Shown: positions 24,014 through 32,399 of the stretch, in pieces
Position numbering within the stretch: the first letter of the stretch is position 1
Layout of the letters: each line of letters opens with the position of its first letter
Made by a program: the position numbers and the translations under genes
Notes under the pieces: model-generated
Seen by the model: only the letters and a program-made list of their open reading frames with translations
Told to the model about the DNA's origin: nothing
Database searches by the model: none
Assembly: GCA_026416815.1 (NCBI GenBank)
Contig: JAOAEJ010000100.1
Span: 1-34,558 of the forward strand
Origin: Clostridia bacterium
GTDB lineage: Bacteria; Bacillota; Clostridia; Acetivibrionales; DSM-2933
Length of the DNA stretch: 34,558 nt
Direction of reading: 5' to 3'

Positions 24014-24805
24014 CTACAATTCTATTACCTTACCCACCCTGTCTCTTACCACTACATCAAGCATTACATCAATACCTGCACATATTTTCTTCTCCATCAA
24101 GGTATTGTATACCGTCTGATAAGCCAGCTCAGGGAAATTATTTTCCTTGCTCAAATGTCCCAACAAAAACTTTTTAGTGCCTTTTTCCGCCAGATAAGCT
24201 ACCACCTTACCTGCAAGCTCATTGGATAGATGGCCTCTATCCCCTAGAATCCTCTGCTTTAGGCTCCATGGATAGGGACCTACTTTAACCATCTGCTCAT
24301 CGTGGTTGGATTCCAGCAAAAGAAGGTCACTCATTTCCAGATGTCCCAATAAACTCTTTTTCATACACCCTATATCCGTTGCTGTAGTTATCTTTTTATT
24401 ACCCACAAAAAAGTTAAATCCTACAGGCTCTGCAGCATCATGAGGGATAGAAAAAGGTTTGACACATATATCATTTATCTCAAATTCACTGGCTGTGTTG
24501 AAATATCTCTTGTTTTTAACACTAACAGGCCCTATCTGCTGCTCCATTGCTTCCCAAGTATTTTCATTAGCATATATAGGGACATCAAACTTTCTCGATA
24601 TTATTCCTGCACCCCTTATATGATCAGAATGTTCATGAGACACTAAAATAGCGCTTAGCTCCGAAGGATTTTCTCCTATGGAGCAGAGCGCTTCTATTAT
24701 CTTTTTACCGCTTAACCCGGCATCTATCAGTATTCTAGCTTTGTGAGTACCTAAAAATATTGAATTGCCACTGCTGCCGCTAAACAAGCTGCAAAACTTT
24801 ATCAT
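24014..24805 (-). CDS. walJ: MBL-fold metallohydrolase WalJ/YycJ
   Basis: 263 residues. Metallo-beta-lactamase fold with the metal motif SHEHSDH, a His in IPHDA, TATDIG with the metal Asp, ESNHDEQM and LLGHLSKENN. WalJ (YycJ) is a nuclease-like protein encoded with WalRK in many Firmicutes and linked to coordination of cell division or DNA repair with the wall. GAGGAG precedes the ATG. It sits between murA and rlmH, a position commonly seen for yycJ-type genes. Confidence 0.93.
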   Translation of the reverse strand: MIKFCSLFSGSSGNSIFLGTHKARILIDAGLSGKKIIEALCSIGENPSELSAILVSHEHSDHIRGAGIISRKFDVPIYANENTWEAMEQQIGPVSVKNKRYFNTASEFEINDICVKPFSIPHDAAEPVGFNFFVGNKKITTATDIGCMKKSLLGHLEMSDLLLLESNHDEQMVKVGPYPWSLKQRILGDRGHLSNELAGKVVAYLAEKGTKKFLLGHLSKENNFPELAYQTVYNTLMEKKICAGIDVMLDVVVRDRVGKVIEL

Positions 24806-24883
24806 TTGATATGCTCCTCACCGCTATTTGTAAACAAACGCCCCAGCCAATATTGCATTTAAAGTAAATTATTGGGGTAATAC

Positions 24884-26143
24884 TCAATCGTCTACCCTGG
24901 TAATATCAGCTCCCAAGCCCTTGAGCTTCGCTTCCAAGTCTTCATAGCCCCTGTCTATGTATTTGACATCATATATCTCAGTAGTTCCCTGAGCTACAAG
25001 ACCAGCAATAACCATAGCAGCGCCAGCCCGTAAATCCGTAGCCCTAACAGGTGCTCCGGATAATTGAGGAGTACCCTCAATTACAGCCATTCGTCCTTCA
25101 ACCTTTATATGCGCACCCATACGTTTTAACTCTTCCGCATACTGAAAACGTGAATCCCAAACTCCTTCGGTAATAGTGCTAGTGCCTTCTGCAAGGCAAA
25201 GTAAAACCGCAACAGGCGGATGTAAGTCGGTAGGGAATCCCGGGTAAGGCAAAGTCTTAATATTGGCCTTTTGTAAATTATCGCAGCCTATGACCCTAAT
25301 CCAGTCTTCACCCTCAATAACCTTTATATTCATCTCAATTAACTTTGCAGTCAATGACTCCATATGCTTAGGTATAATATTTCTAATTGCCACGTCCCCT
25401 TTTGTTGCTGCAGCAGCAACCATAAATGTACCTGCTTCTATCATATCGGGAATAATGGAATAGGTTGCTCCACCAGCCAGACTATCTACACCTTTTATCT
25501 TTATTACATCAGTTCCTGCACCCTTGATATTTGCTCCCATTGCATTCAGGAAGTTCGCTACATCTACTACGTGCGGCTCTTTAGCAGCATTCTCAATTAT
25601 TGTTGTACCCTTTGCCCTTGCTGCAGCCAGCATTAAGTTTATTGTAGCACCTACACTTACTACGTCCATGTATATCTGACAGCCTGTAAGCTCTTCAGCG
25701 TATACCTTTATTACACCATGTTCAATTTCAACCTTTGCACCCATAGCCTCAAAGCCTTTAATGTGTTGGTCTATAGGCCTAAACCCAAAATCACAGCCTC
25801 CAGGCAGTGATACTTCTGCCCTCTTGAATTTGCCTAGTAATGCACCCAATAAGTAATAAGAGGCCCTCATACTTTTGACCAATTCATAGGGGGCTGTATA
25901 AGAATTCACACTCTGCGAGTTGATATCAATAGTATTTTTATCTTCATACTGAACCTCTGCACCCAAACTTGCCAGAATGTCCTTCAAGGTCCTTATATCC
26001 TTTATATCAGGAACATTTTCTATCCTGCAAGGCCCATCTATAAGAAGCGCAGCGGGAATAATTGCTACAGCAGCATTTTTTGCACCGCTTATATATATCT
26101 CACCATTCAAAGGTTTCTGCCCGTTGACAACCAATTTTTCCAA
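24884..26143 (-). CDS. murA: UDP-N-acetylglucosamine 1-carboxyvinyltransferase MurA
   Basis: 419 residues. It catalyses the first committed step of peptidoglycan synthesis, transfer of enolpyruvate from PEP to UDP-GlcNAc. The substrate Lys (GAKNAA, K22), catalytic loop LPGGCDFGFRPIDQH with Cys117 (the fosfomycin target) and PGFPTDLHPP with the catalytic Asp are all present. The start is a TTG (26141-26143), chosen because MEKLVVNG is the usual N-terminus; the ribosome binding site is weak. A TATAAT box lies at 26195-26200. As in other low-GC Gram-positives there may be a second murA elsewhere. Confidence 0.97.
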   Translation of the reverse strand: MEKLVVNGQKPLNGEIYISGAKNAAVAIIPAALLIDGPCRIENVPDIKDIRTLKDILASLGAEVQYEDKNTIDINSQSVNSYTAPYELVKSMRASYYLLGALLGKFKRAEVSLPGGCDFGFRPIDQHIKGFEAMGAKVEIEHGVIKVYAEELTGCQIYMDVVSVGATINLMLAAARAKGTTIIENAAKEPHVVDVANFLNAMGANIKGAGTDVIKIKGVDSLAGGATYSIIPDMIEAGTFMVAAAATKGDVAIRNIIPKHMESLTAKLIEMNIKVIEGEDWIRVIGCDNLQKANIKTLPYPGFPTDLHPPVAVLLCLAEGTSTITEGVWDSRFQYAEELKRMGAHIKVEGRMAVIEGTPQLSGAPVRATDLRAGAAMVIAGLVAQGTTEIYDVKYIDRGYEDLEAKLKGLGADITRVDD

Positions 26144-26194
26144 ATCTTACACACCATCTTTCTCTTCATTTACATGGCAAGCTGTCCACTCACA

Positions 26195-26200
26195 ATTATA
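26195..26200 (-). promoter_or_regulatory. -10 box upstream of murA
   Basis: ATTATA on the plus strand reads TATAAT on the minus strand, in a 226-bp gap that separates murA from yycI. The -35 is poor (TAGCAA-like at 17 bases). It may give murA a promoter apart from the wal operon. Confidence 0.35.
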
Positions 26201-26369
26201 TCACTTAACTTTATCTATTGCTAGTTTGGATAATTGTATAAATTAATAAATTGGAAGTATAAACAACCTTATTTATTATAAAACTAAAACTGAAGCTGCT
26301 TATCATTTTATTAGTATTACAGTATAAAATCAACTGTAAATAATTAAGAAAGCAGAAAAATCTACTCTC

Positions 26370-27203
26370 TTATCTTTTAAACAGTTCCTCGCCGCTAACA
26401 GCTCTAAAATATCTAACTGCGCCATCCCCTGTTCTGATTCTCCATGTAAGTCCATCAATCAGTTCCTTCGTCTCGTGGCCTGTATTATACCCTTTAAAGC
26501 CTATATCTATATCGGTGATTACGGTCTTATCCATCCCTGCAAAATGCTTCAGCAAGATTGCATGTATAGGCGGAACCTTACTTTCCCTTTCGTTTATATC
26601 CCTTGGCTCTTTAAATTTGCACTCTATGTACTTTACACCATCCTTTGAAATTACAGCTTTAACATAGTTGTCAAATATAATATAATCATTAAATCTTTGT
26701 CGGAACGTAAGCTGTATTTCATTATTCGCACTGTTGTCCAGATACTCATCAACAAAATATTCTGATGGTGTTAGCCCTAATTTTTCAATAAACTTTTGAA
26801 CAAGTTCTTCAACTACTGTTTTCTCTAAAGATGCTATACTTTCCGTTGGATTTTCATTTTTATATATTACAGTGTGCTCATCTTCAAATATGAGCCTTTT
26901 ACCAGCATATAACACCTCTTTATTATTACCTGTGCCAATAGCTTCCTGTCCAAGTAAACCTTTTATTATATCCACCCTATTAAAGGCCCTCACCCCATAT
27001 GTAATCATAGTGTCATAGATAACATTATTAGGTATGTTAGGCTTCAAAGTTATACCGCTTTCTCTCAGAATCTTTTCCACATTCACAACAGTCTTTTGCG
27101 GTATATCATCAGACAAATAATAGCTCCCTGTATTTATTAGTAGGAATACATTTAGGACAAGAAAAGTAATAATCAGTATACTTTTGGCCTTTGACCAATC
27201 CAT
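26370..27203 (-). CDS. yycI: WalK-associated membrane regulator YycI
   Basis: 277 residues. The N-terminus MDWSKAKSILIITFLVLNVFLL is the classical YycI opening (a single signal-anchor helix), followed by an extracytoplasmic YycH/YycI-type domain. In Bacillus, YycH and YycI contact WalK through their membrane helices and repress it. The gene begins two bases after yycH ends, so they are coupled. Confidence 0.92.
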   Translation of the reverse strand: MDWSKAKSILIITFLVLNVFLLINTGSYYLSDDIPQKTVVNVEKILRESGITLKPNIPNNVIYDTMITYGVRAFNRVDIIKGLLGQEAIGTGNNKEVLYAGKRLIFEDEHTVIYKNENPTESIASLEKTVVEELVQKFIEKLGLTPSEYFVDEYLDNSANNEIQLTFRQRFNDYIIFDNYVKAVISKDGVKYIECKFKEPRDINERESKVPPIHAILLKHFAGMDKTVITDIDIGFKGYNTGHETKELIDGLTWRIRTGDGAVRYFRAVSGEELFKR

Positions 27204-27205
27204 GA

Positions 27206-28702
27206 TTATTCTCCTTTTTTGCTGTTCATCTTTACAGGATAATTTTTATCCTTTGCTGATACTATCAACTCAGGTTCCAATACCTGCTTTTTCACATTGC
27301 TTGATTTTATTACATAAGAAATACCAATATCACTAATTAAAAAATCGTTACTGTTTTTTATATCAGTATAGCTTTTAAATGTATTATCAACTGCATCTTC
27401 AAAGTTCACATTGTATGAATAAGCTTCCTTATTTCGTTCAAACTTCTTAATAATCCACCCGCATTTAACTACTTTCTTACTGTTAGCTTCAATTGTAATA
27501 GCATTATTTAATACTTTTTCTGCACCATCAGGTCCATAATTATAGAAAGCTATAGGTATATCACCAATAGACTTGTCAAAGCTCATGCTATAATCAAATG
27601 TAAACGTAAACGTATTTGTTGATTCACTAATACCTGAAAGGCTAATATTTACCCCCGATACCAATTCTCTTTTTTCATCAATAAACTCTATTGCCTTCCC
27701 CAAAGCCTCATTTACACTTCCTTTTCCTACATCCTGTAAAACTCCCTGATGCTTATACTCCATTAATCCGTCGCTAAATATTCTATATAGACTGCTCATT
27801 TTCTTAAATATTACTGTGTTATATTTACCCTCATCAGGGTCATAGCTGTCCTTTTGATTACCTAAAACATTTTGTGCTATTTCCTCAAAATCCGAGAAAT
27901 TATAAGACTCTTTTATTCCTATATCAGGTATGGACGAGCTAATGCTAGGTATTTCTCTATATTTAGGCCCTTTCAAAACCACCAGCATATCCTTCGCCAA
28001 ATACGCCGGTTCCTTTCCTGGGAAAAACTCTTTAGTGATACTGTAATTTGTTAACCCGGCATCCTGGCTTAAATCAGCAACTAGCTTCTCATGGCCTGCA
28101 CTATTTAAAATCAGCCCACTATTGTTTGAAATAATATATGCATATACTTTGTTCCCATCATATACATAAGCAGTATCAGAATAGTTGTAATCCTGGTCTG
28201 AGAAAGTAACTGCTATTTTATGTATTCCTATAGGCCCTCCATCACTACTATATTGGGAATTCAAAAACCATTTTATCGCCTCAGATTTGATATTTGTTTT
28301 AAATTCAAAAACAAAAGGGCTCCTTGCTACCAATCCACCCCACTTTATTTCGTCATATTCCATTACTTTGGTAGGTTTAGAGCTTAGTATGTGCTTTATA
28401 TAAAACTCCTTAGCTTCATCCCACACCTGATTGTAAATTCCATTGTTCATGCTTATAAGCCAATGTGAATCATCATACCACCCTGCTGATACAATAATCC
28501 TATATGGCTTAAAGTAATTTAACTTTATCTTATCAATGTCTCTATAATCGCTTTTATTTGTACTCTGAAAAAATGCGGATAAAAAATAAGTAGGAAGCCC
28601 GTGATTTTGGTAACTCCACAGAATTCCTACCTGTATTAAGCTTGTCATTATTAATATTATTAGTAAAGAAAACTTAAACCTTTCCCAAACAGATCGCTTC
28701 AT
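27206..28702 (-). CDS. yycH: WalK-associated membrane regulator YycH
   Basis: 498 residues, somewhat longer than the Bacillus protein. One N-terminal transmembrane helix (about 10-32) precedes a large extracytoplasmic region. I base the name on position (after walK, immediately before yycI), size, topology and the beginning KFSLLIILIMTSLIQVGILW; sequence identity to known YycH is expected to be low. It probably forms a complex with YycI and WalK at the membrane. Confidence 0.85.
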   Translation of the reverse strand: MKRSVWERFKFSLLIILIMTSLIQVGILWSYQNHGLPTYFLSAFFQSTNKSDYRDIDKIKLNYFKPYRIIVSAGWYDDSHWLISMNNGIYNQVWDEAKEFYIKHILSSKPTKVMEYDEIKWGGLVARSPFVFEFKTNIKSEAIKWFLNSQYSSDGGPIGIHKIAVTFSDQDYNYSDTAYVYDGNKVYAYIISNNSGLILNSAGHEKLVADLSQDAGLTNYSITKEFFPGKEPAYLAKDMLVVLKGPKYREIPSISSSIPDIGIKESYNFSDFEEIAQNVLGNQKDSYDPDEGKYNTVIFKKMSSLYRIFSDGLMEYKHQGVLQDVGKGSVNEALGKAIEFIDEKRELVSGVNISLSGISESTNTFTFTFDYSMSFDKSIGDIPIAFYNYGPDGAEKVLNNAITIEANSKKVVKCGWIIKKFERNKEAYSYNVNFEDAVDNTFKSYTDIKNSNDFLISDIGISYVIKSSNVKKQVLEPELIVSAKDKNYPVKMNSKKGE

Positions 28703-28720
28703 TATGCAACCCCAGATTTC

Positions 28721-29215
28721 TTATTTGAAAATACTTTTTAAAATATTACCTATATTATCAATTCCATTTTTTATTTTCTCTTTTATACCTTCATCAAGAA
28801 CGGTAATAGTAAACCTGTTAACCTGCTTTTTATCTGCGTTTGATTCCTTATAAGCTATAATCATAATATCATTTGCGCCTTTATCCAACTGTACTTCCTT
28901 CATAAAGATTCCTGAAATGCCGATTTTCCAGTTGCTTTCACCATCGGTATTTTCATAAGGCTCATAGGATTTTGAAGATTCATCAAATCTGTATAATTCA
29001 ACAACTACTCCTTGTTCTGAAGTATTTCCGCAGATTACATAGGATTTCTTAAAAGTTGATTCATTGCCTTCCGGCCTTGTAATATTAACGAGAAACTGTG
29101 ATGTCTCTCTAATTCTCGAATCATCTTTTTTATAGGATTGACCTGCAAAGGCTGAAACCCCAGAAACCACGATAGCCAGTATCAACATAAAAATGGTAAA
29201 TAGTTTTTTAAACAT
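28721..29215 (-). CDS. Small secreted protein of unknown function in the wal operon
   Basis: 164 residues. The signal peptide MFKKLFTIFMLILAIVVSGV-SAFA is clear. The rest is a beta-rich domain (ITRPEGNESTFKKSYVICG, VVELYRFDESSKSYEPY, EVQLDKGANDIMIIAYKESN) that reads like an Ig-like or filamin-type adhesin fold, ending in an amphipathic helix GIDNIGNILKSIF. ATG at 29213-29215 with GAGGTG seven bases upstream. It lies between walK and yycH. I do not recognise a family. Confidence 0.82.
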   Translation of the reverse strand: MFKKLFTIFMLILAIVVSGVSAFAGQSYKKDDSRIRETSQFLVNITRPEGNESTFKKSYVICGNTSEQGVVVELYRFDESSKSYEPYENTDGESNWKIGISGIFMKEVQLDKGANDIMIIAYKESNADKKQVNRFTITVLDEGIKEKIKNGIDNIGNILKSIFK

Positions 29216-29378
29216 ACTCAAACACCTCAGAAATTATTAGCTAGATCTTTAGGATACATATCTATATATTTTACCTGTTATCCTATTTCTATTATACTAT
29301 ATTTAATATTACAATTCCATTACAACGTGCTTAAAATTGAATTACACATATTCAAAATATACTCTATTTTCCAGCATA

Positions 29379-31181
29379 TTAGCCTTCTCTTTTGATAGGC
29401 AATTTCACTGTAACTTCGGTACCTTTTCCTCCCTCGCTGGATATGGCTATGGAACCTCCATGGGCTTCTACAATCTCTTTGGCAATCGCCAGCCCTAGAC
29501 CTGTACCTCCCATTTCTCTTGAGCGCGCTTTATCCACCCTATAAAACCTTTCAAATATCCTTGGTAAATCACTTTCCGGGATACCTATCCCCGTATCCGA
29601 GACCTTCATATATACATCACTATACATTCTCCCAATGTATACTGTAATTTTACCATTTTGAGGAGTATACTTTATTGCATTACTTAGTATATTTAAGACA
29701 ACCTGTTCTATTCTGTCGTGGTCTGCTATTATAGCAGGAATATCACCTATCACATAACTTTCGAGCAGCTGCCCTTTATTTACAGCTTCAATCCGGATTT
29801 TATCCACTGCCTCCCTCACAAGCTTTTCAAATGAGACCTCCTGCATAATCCATTGCATTTGTTGATTGTCCAACCTTGATAGCTGTAGCAAGTCCTTTAC
29901 AAGCCTGGTCATTCTGTCGGATTCAGAATCAATTACATTAAGGAATCTTTCTGTAGTTTCTCTATCTTCAAGCGCTCCATCTAAAAGCGTCTCAGTATAA
30001 CTCTTTATCGAAGTAAGGGGGGTCCTGAGTTCATGAGATACGTTTGCAACAAACTCCCGCCTCATTCTTTCAAGCTTCTGCTGCTCTGTGATATCCTGAA
30101 GTACCGCTATAATTCCCTCTATCTTTTCTTCCTCATCGGTAAATAGTGCAAAATATACGCTGATAATTTTATCCCCTATGTCTATTTCTTTTTGTGTATT
30201 TGTAGATGAGGTGCCTAGGTATAATATCTCTTCCAGTGCAATCCCTAAATCATAGCTCTTTGAAAAATCATTAAACGTATAGCCGATATTATTAAGCCCA
30301 AGCATCCTCTCTGCAGCAGGATTGGCATGAATAACTTCGCCCTTGAGGTTAAAAGCTATTACGCCATCAGTCATATAATTTAAAATAGTCTCAATTTTGT
30401 TTTTTTCGCTGGAAATTTCATTTAAGGTGTTTTTTAATTCCTTGGCCATGTAGTTAAAAGTTTTTGTTAGCTTCCCTATTTCGTCGTCTGACTTAACTTC
30501 AAGCAGCCGGTCAAAATCTCCATCTGCAATTTCCTGAGCCTTATGCATTATATTAACTATAGGCACAGTAATGGTCTTGGATAAAATATACCCAAGTATT
30601 AGGGATATTAAAATCGCAATCCCTATACTATTTAGTATTATTTTATTAAAGTTTTCTATAGTCTCGCTCCAAGCCTCTGAGTAATATCTGAAGTAGATTA
30701 TAAAATCGCCTTTTTTACGGGCATAATCAAAGAAGGATCTGCCGTTTGAGTGAACCAAATTTTTTCCATTTTCCTTACCCGATAGTACCGATATGAAATT
30801 CTTAGAACTCAAGACATCAAGCTCAAACTTTTCTTCCTGCTCAATATACTCTGGATCGGAGGAGAACTCCACCTTTCTGTCACTGATGTTATAAATAGTA
30901 TAAGTTTTATTCTCACTAGTTATATTGAAAAGATATATTCTTTCCCGTCTTTCCCTTAAATCAGTGATAATTTCACTATAACTTGGTCTCTCGCCAATCT
31001 TCCAGTTTCTAAAGCCCTCATCGATATCACTGGTAAAAGAATCATAGTAGGAGGACTCTACACTGGCATTAAGCGAAAGCCCTACCGGAATGATTAGAAA
31101 GATAGTCATTGCTATAAAAATAAAAACCAATCTCCACTGAAGACTTCTTAACAAACTTCTCAATATCCTTCTTAAAAACAT
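29379..31181 (-). CDS. walK: Essential-type cell-wall sensor kinase WalK
   Basis: 600 residues. Transmembrane helices near 15-38 and 185-208 enclose an extracellular PAS-like domain, followed by HAMP, a cytoplasmic PAS domain (about 255-365), HisKA with His383 (VANVSHELRTPLTSIKSY) and HATPase (NILSNAIKYT, DTGIGIPESDLPRIFERF, GTGLGLAIAKEI). I start at ATG 31179-31181 with GAGGA six bases upstream; a TTG at 31229 has no support. WalK with WalR controls autolysins and peptidoglycan turnover in low-GC Gram-positives. A 135-bp gap with a strong hairpin separates it from walR. Confidence 0.96.
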   Translation of the reverse strand: MFLRRILRSLLRSLQWRLVFIFIAMTIFLIIPVGLSLNASVESSYYDSFTSDIDEGFRNWKIGERPSYSEIITDLRERRERIYLFNITSENKTYTIYNISDRKVEFSSDPEYIEQEEKFELDVLSSKNFISVLSGKENGKNLVHSNGRSFFDYARKKGDFIIYFRYYSEAWSETIENFNKIILNSIGIAILISLILGYILSKTITVPIVNIMHKAQEIADGDFDRLLEVKSDDEIGKLTKTFNYMAKELKNTLNEISSEKNKIETILNYMTDGVIAFNLKGEVIHANPAAERMLGLNNIGYTFNDFSKSYDLGIALEEILYLGTSSTNTQKEIDIGDKIISVYFALFTDEEEKIEGIIAVLQDITEQQKLERMRREFVANVSHELRTPLTSIKSYTETLLDGALEDRETTERFLNVIDSESDRMTRLVKDLLQLSRLDNQQMQWIMQEVSFEKLVREAVDKIRIEAVNKGQLLESYVIGDIPAIIADHDRIEQVVLNILSNAIKYTPQNGKITVYIGRMYSDVYMKVSDTGIGIPESDLPRIFERFYRVDKARSREMGGTGLGLAIAKEIVEAHGGSIAISSEGGKGTEVTVKLPIKREG

Positions 31182-31219
31182 GGCAATCCTCACAAAATTA
31201 TTACTGATAATAGGTAAAT

Positions 31220-31280
31220 AAGTAAACAAATAATAGGTATTGCAAAAGCGTTCCAGCTCCTTCCTATTACCTGTTTACTT
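31220..31280 (-). other. Long RNA hairpin between walR and walK
   Basis: AAGTAAACAAATAATAGG (31220-31237) and CCTATTACCTGTTTACTT (31263-31280) form an 18-bp stem with a 25-base loop. The two non-Watson-Crick positions are A-C on the plus strand but G.U on the transcribed minus strand, so the stem is uninterrupted as RNA. There is no T tract, which argues against simple termination. Confidence 0.7.
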
Positions 31281-31316
31281 CTATTGTATAAAACCGTTCA
31301 CCTATATAAATGTATA

Positions 31317-32012
31317 TTAGTTGACTTTATTAAAGTAATACCCTACGCCTCTTTTGGTAATGATAAACTCAGGATTTGATGGATCATTTTCGAGTTTCTC
31401 CCTTATTCTCCTCACAGTGACATCTACTGTTCGCACATCCCCATAGTACTCATATCCCCATACCTTCTCGAGGAGTACCTCTCTGGAGAAAATTTGCCCC
31501 TGCTGCATTGCCAGGAACTTAACCAGTTCAAATTCCCTTAGTGTAAGCTCAATTACTGCCTCATCACGCTTCACTTCATACCTATCAATGTCTATATATA
31601 AATTCTTATATGTTATTACACTTCCTATAGTTTTTGAAGGCTCTTCATTGGTCGTCCTTCTTAAATTGGCCTTAACCCTAGCCATTAGTTCCCTAGGACT
31701 GAAAGGTTTGGTTATATAGTCGTCTGCTCCAAGTTCCAAACCAAGCACCTTATCTACTTCCTCTTCTTTAGCAGTCAACATAAGGATAGGTGTAGAGAGT
31801 GTTTGTCTCAACTTACGGCATACAGTAAATCCGTCCATTTTAGGTAACATTATATCTAATAATATTAAGTCAGGCTTCTGGCTAAGAGCCATTTCTACCG
31901 CCTGCTCACCATCATAAGCTTCTATGGTCTCAAACCCTTCCTTCTTCAAGTTAAATCTTAAAATGTCAACTATGTTCTTTTCATCGTCTACTATAAGAAT
32001 TTTTTTATTCAC
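31317..32012 (-). CDS. walR: Cell-wall response regulator WalR
   Basis: 231 residues. OmpR family: acidic pocket D9/D10, phosphoacceptor D53 (LILLDIMLPKMDG), Lys in ITKPFSPRE, and a winged-helix domain with WGYEYYGDVRTVDVTVRRIR. This close match to WalR/YycF sequences and the adjoining walK, yycH and yycI genes make the identity firm. The start is GTG (32010-32012) with GGGGG seven bases upstream. A TATAAT -10 lies at 32081-32086. Confidence 0.97.
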   Translation of the reverse strand: MNKKILIVDDEKNIVDILRFNLKKEGFETIEAYDGEQAVEMALSQKPDLILLDIMLPKMDGFTVCRKLRQTLSTPILMLTAKEEEVDKVLGLELGADDYITKPFSPRELMARVKANLRRTTNEEPSKTIGSVITYKNLYIDIDRYEVKRDEAVIELTLREFELVKFLAMQQGQIFSREVLLEKVWGYEYYGDVRTVDVTVRRIREKLENDPSNPEFIITKRGVGYYFNKVN

Positions 32013-32080
32013 AAATGCACCCCCTAATAGTGGATATTTCAGGTACTAATAGTTTAAAACGGTCTTATTGCGTACTAACT

Positions 32081-32086
32081 ATTATA
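32081..32086 (-). promoter_or_regulatory. -10 box of the wal operon
   Basis: ATTATA on the plus strand is TATAAT on the minus strand, about 70 bases upstream of the walR start. The -35 is AT-rich and not convincing. The rest of 32013-32399 holds the 126-bp element E2 and the terminator of the gene upstream. Confidence 0.45.
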
Positions 32087-32196
32087 ACATTAATTATTAA
32101 AATTAGAATAACTATTTTAAAGAAGTACAACCAGTATATTCCTTAATTAAATATTTGTATTTGGCTATATAATAAACACTAAATTAAATTTTCAAA

Positions 32197-32322
32197 CTAT
32201 ATAAATTGCAAAAAAGAATTTACAACAAAGCTCCCCCTAAATCTTTTTTACAATCTATTACCTTAAGTTATATTGGGATAATCAAATTTTTCCTTGTAAT
32301 ATCATTATCGCAACTTATATAG
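32197..32322 (-). mobile_element. 126-bp MITE-like element, copy E2
   Basis: Same length as E1 (4302-4427) and, in reverse complement, nearly the same sequence (roughly 85 percent by eye), including the terminal CTATATAA(A/G)TTGC and the two internal hairpins. It lies upstream of the walR promoter. Confidence 0.75.
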
Positions 32323-32346
32323 TAGCGTCATCATAATTTTATATAG

Positions 32347-32384
32347 ATGAAAAACCTCCTGCAACTTACTATCACAAGAGGTTT
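32347..32384 (-). terminator. Intrinsic terminator of the CapD-like gene
   Basis: AAACCTC (32352-32358) and GAGGTTT (32378-32384) form a 7-bp stem with a 19-base loop; on the minus strand five Ts follow. It lies 16 bases beyond the stop codon. Confidence 0.75.
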
Positions 32385-32399
32385 CCGATTTATATAGAA

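Noticed and set aside
24806..24883. Terminator between murA and walJ
   Set aside because: CCCCAATA and TATTGGCTGGGG pair only with interruptions and no T tract follows.
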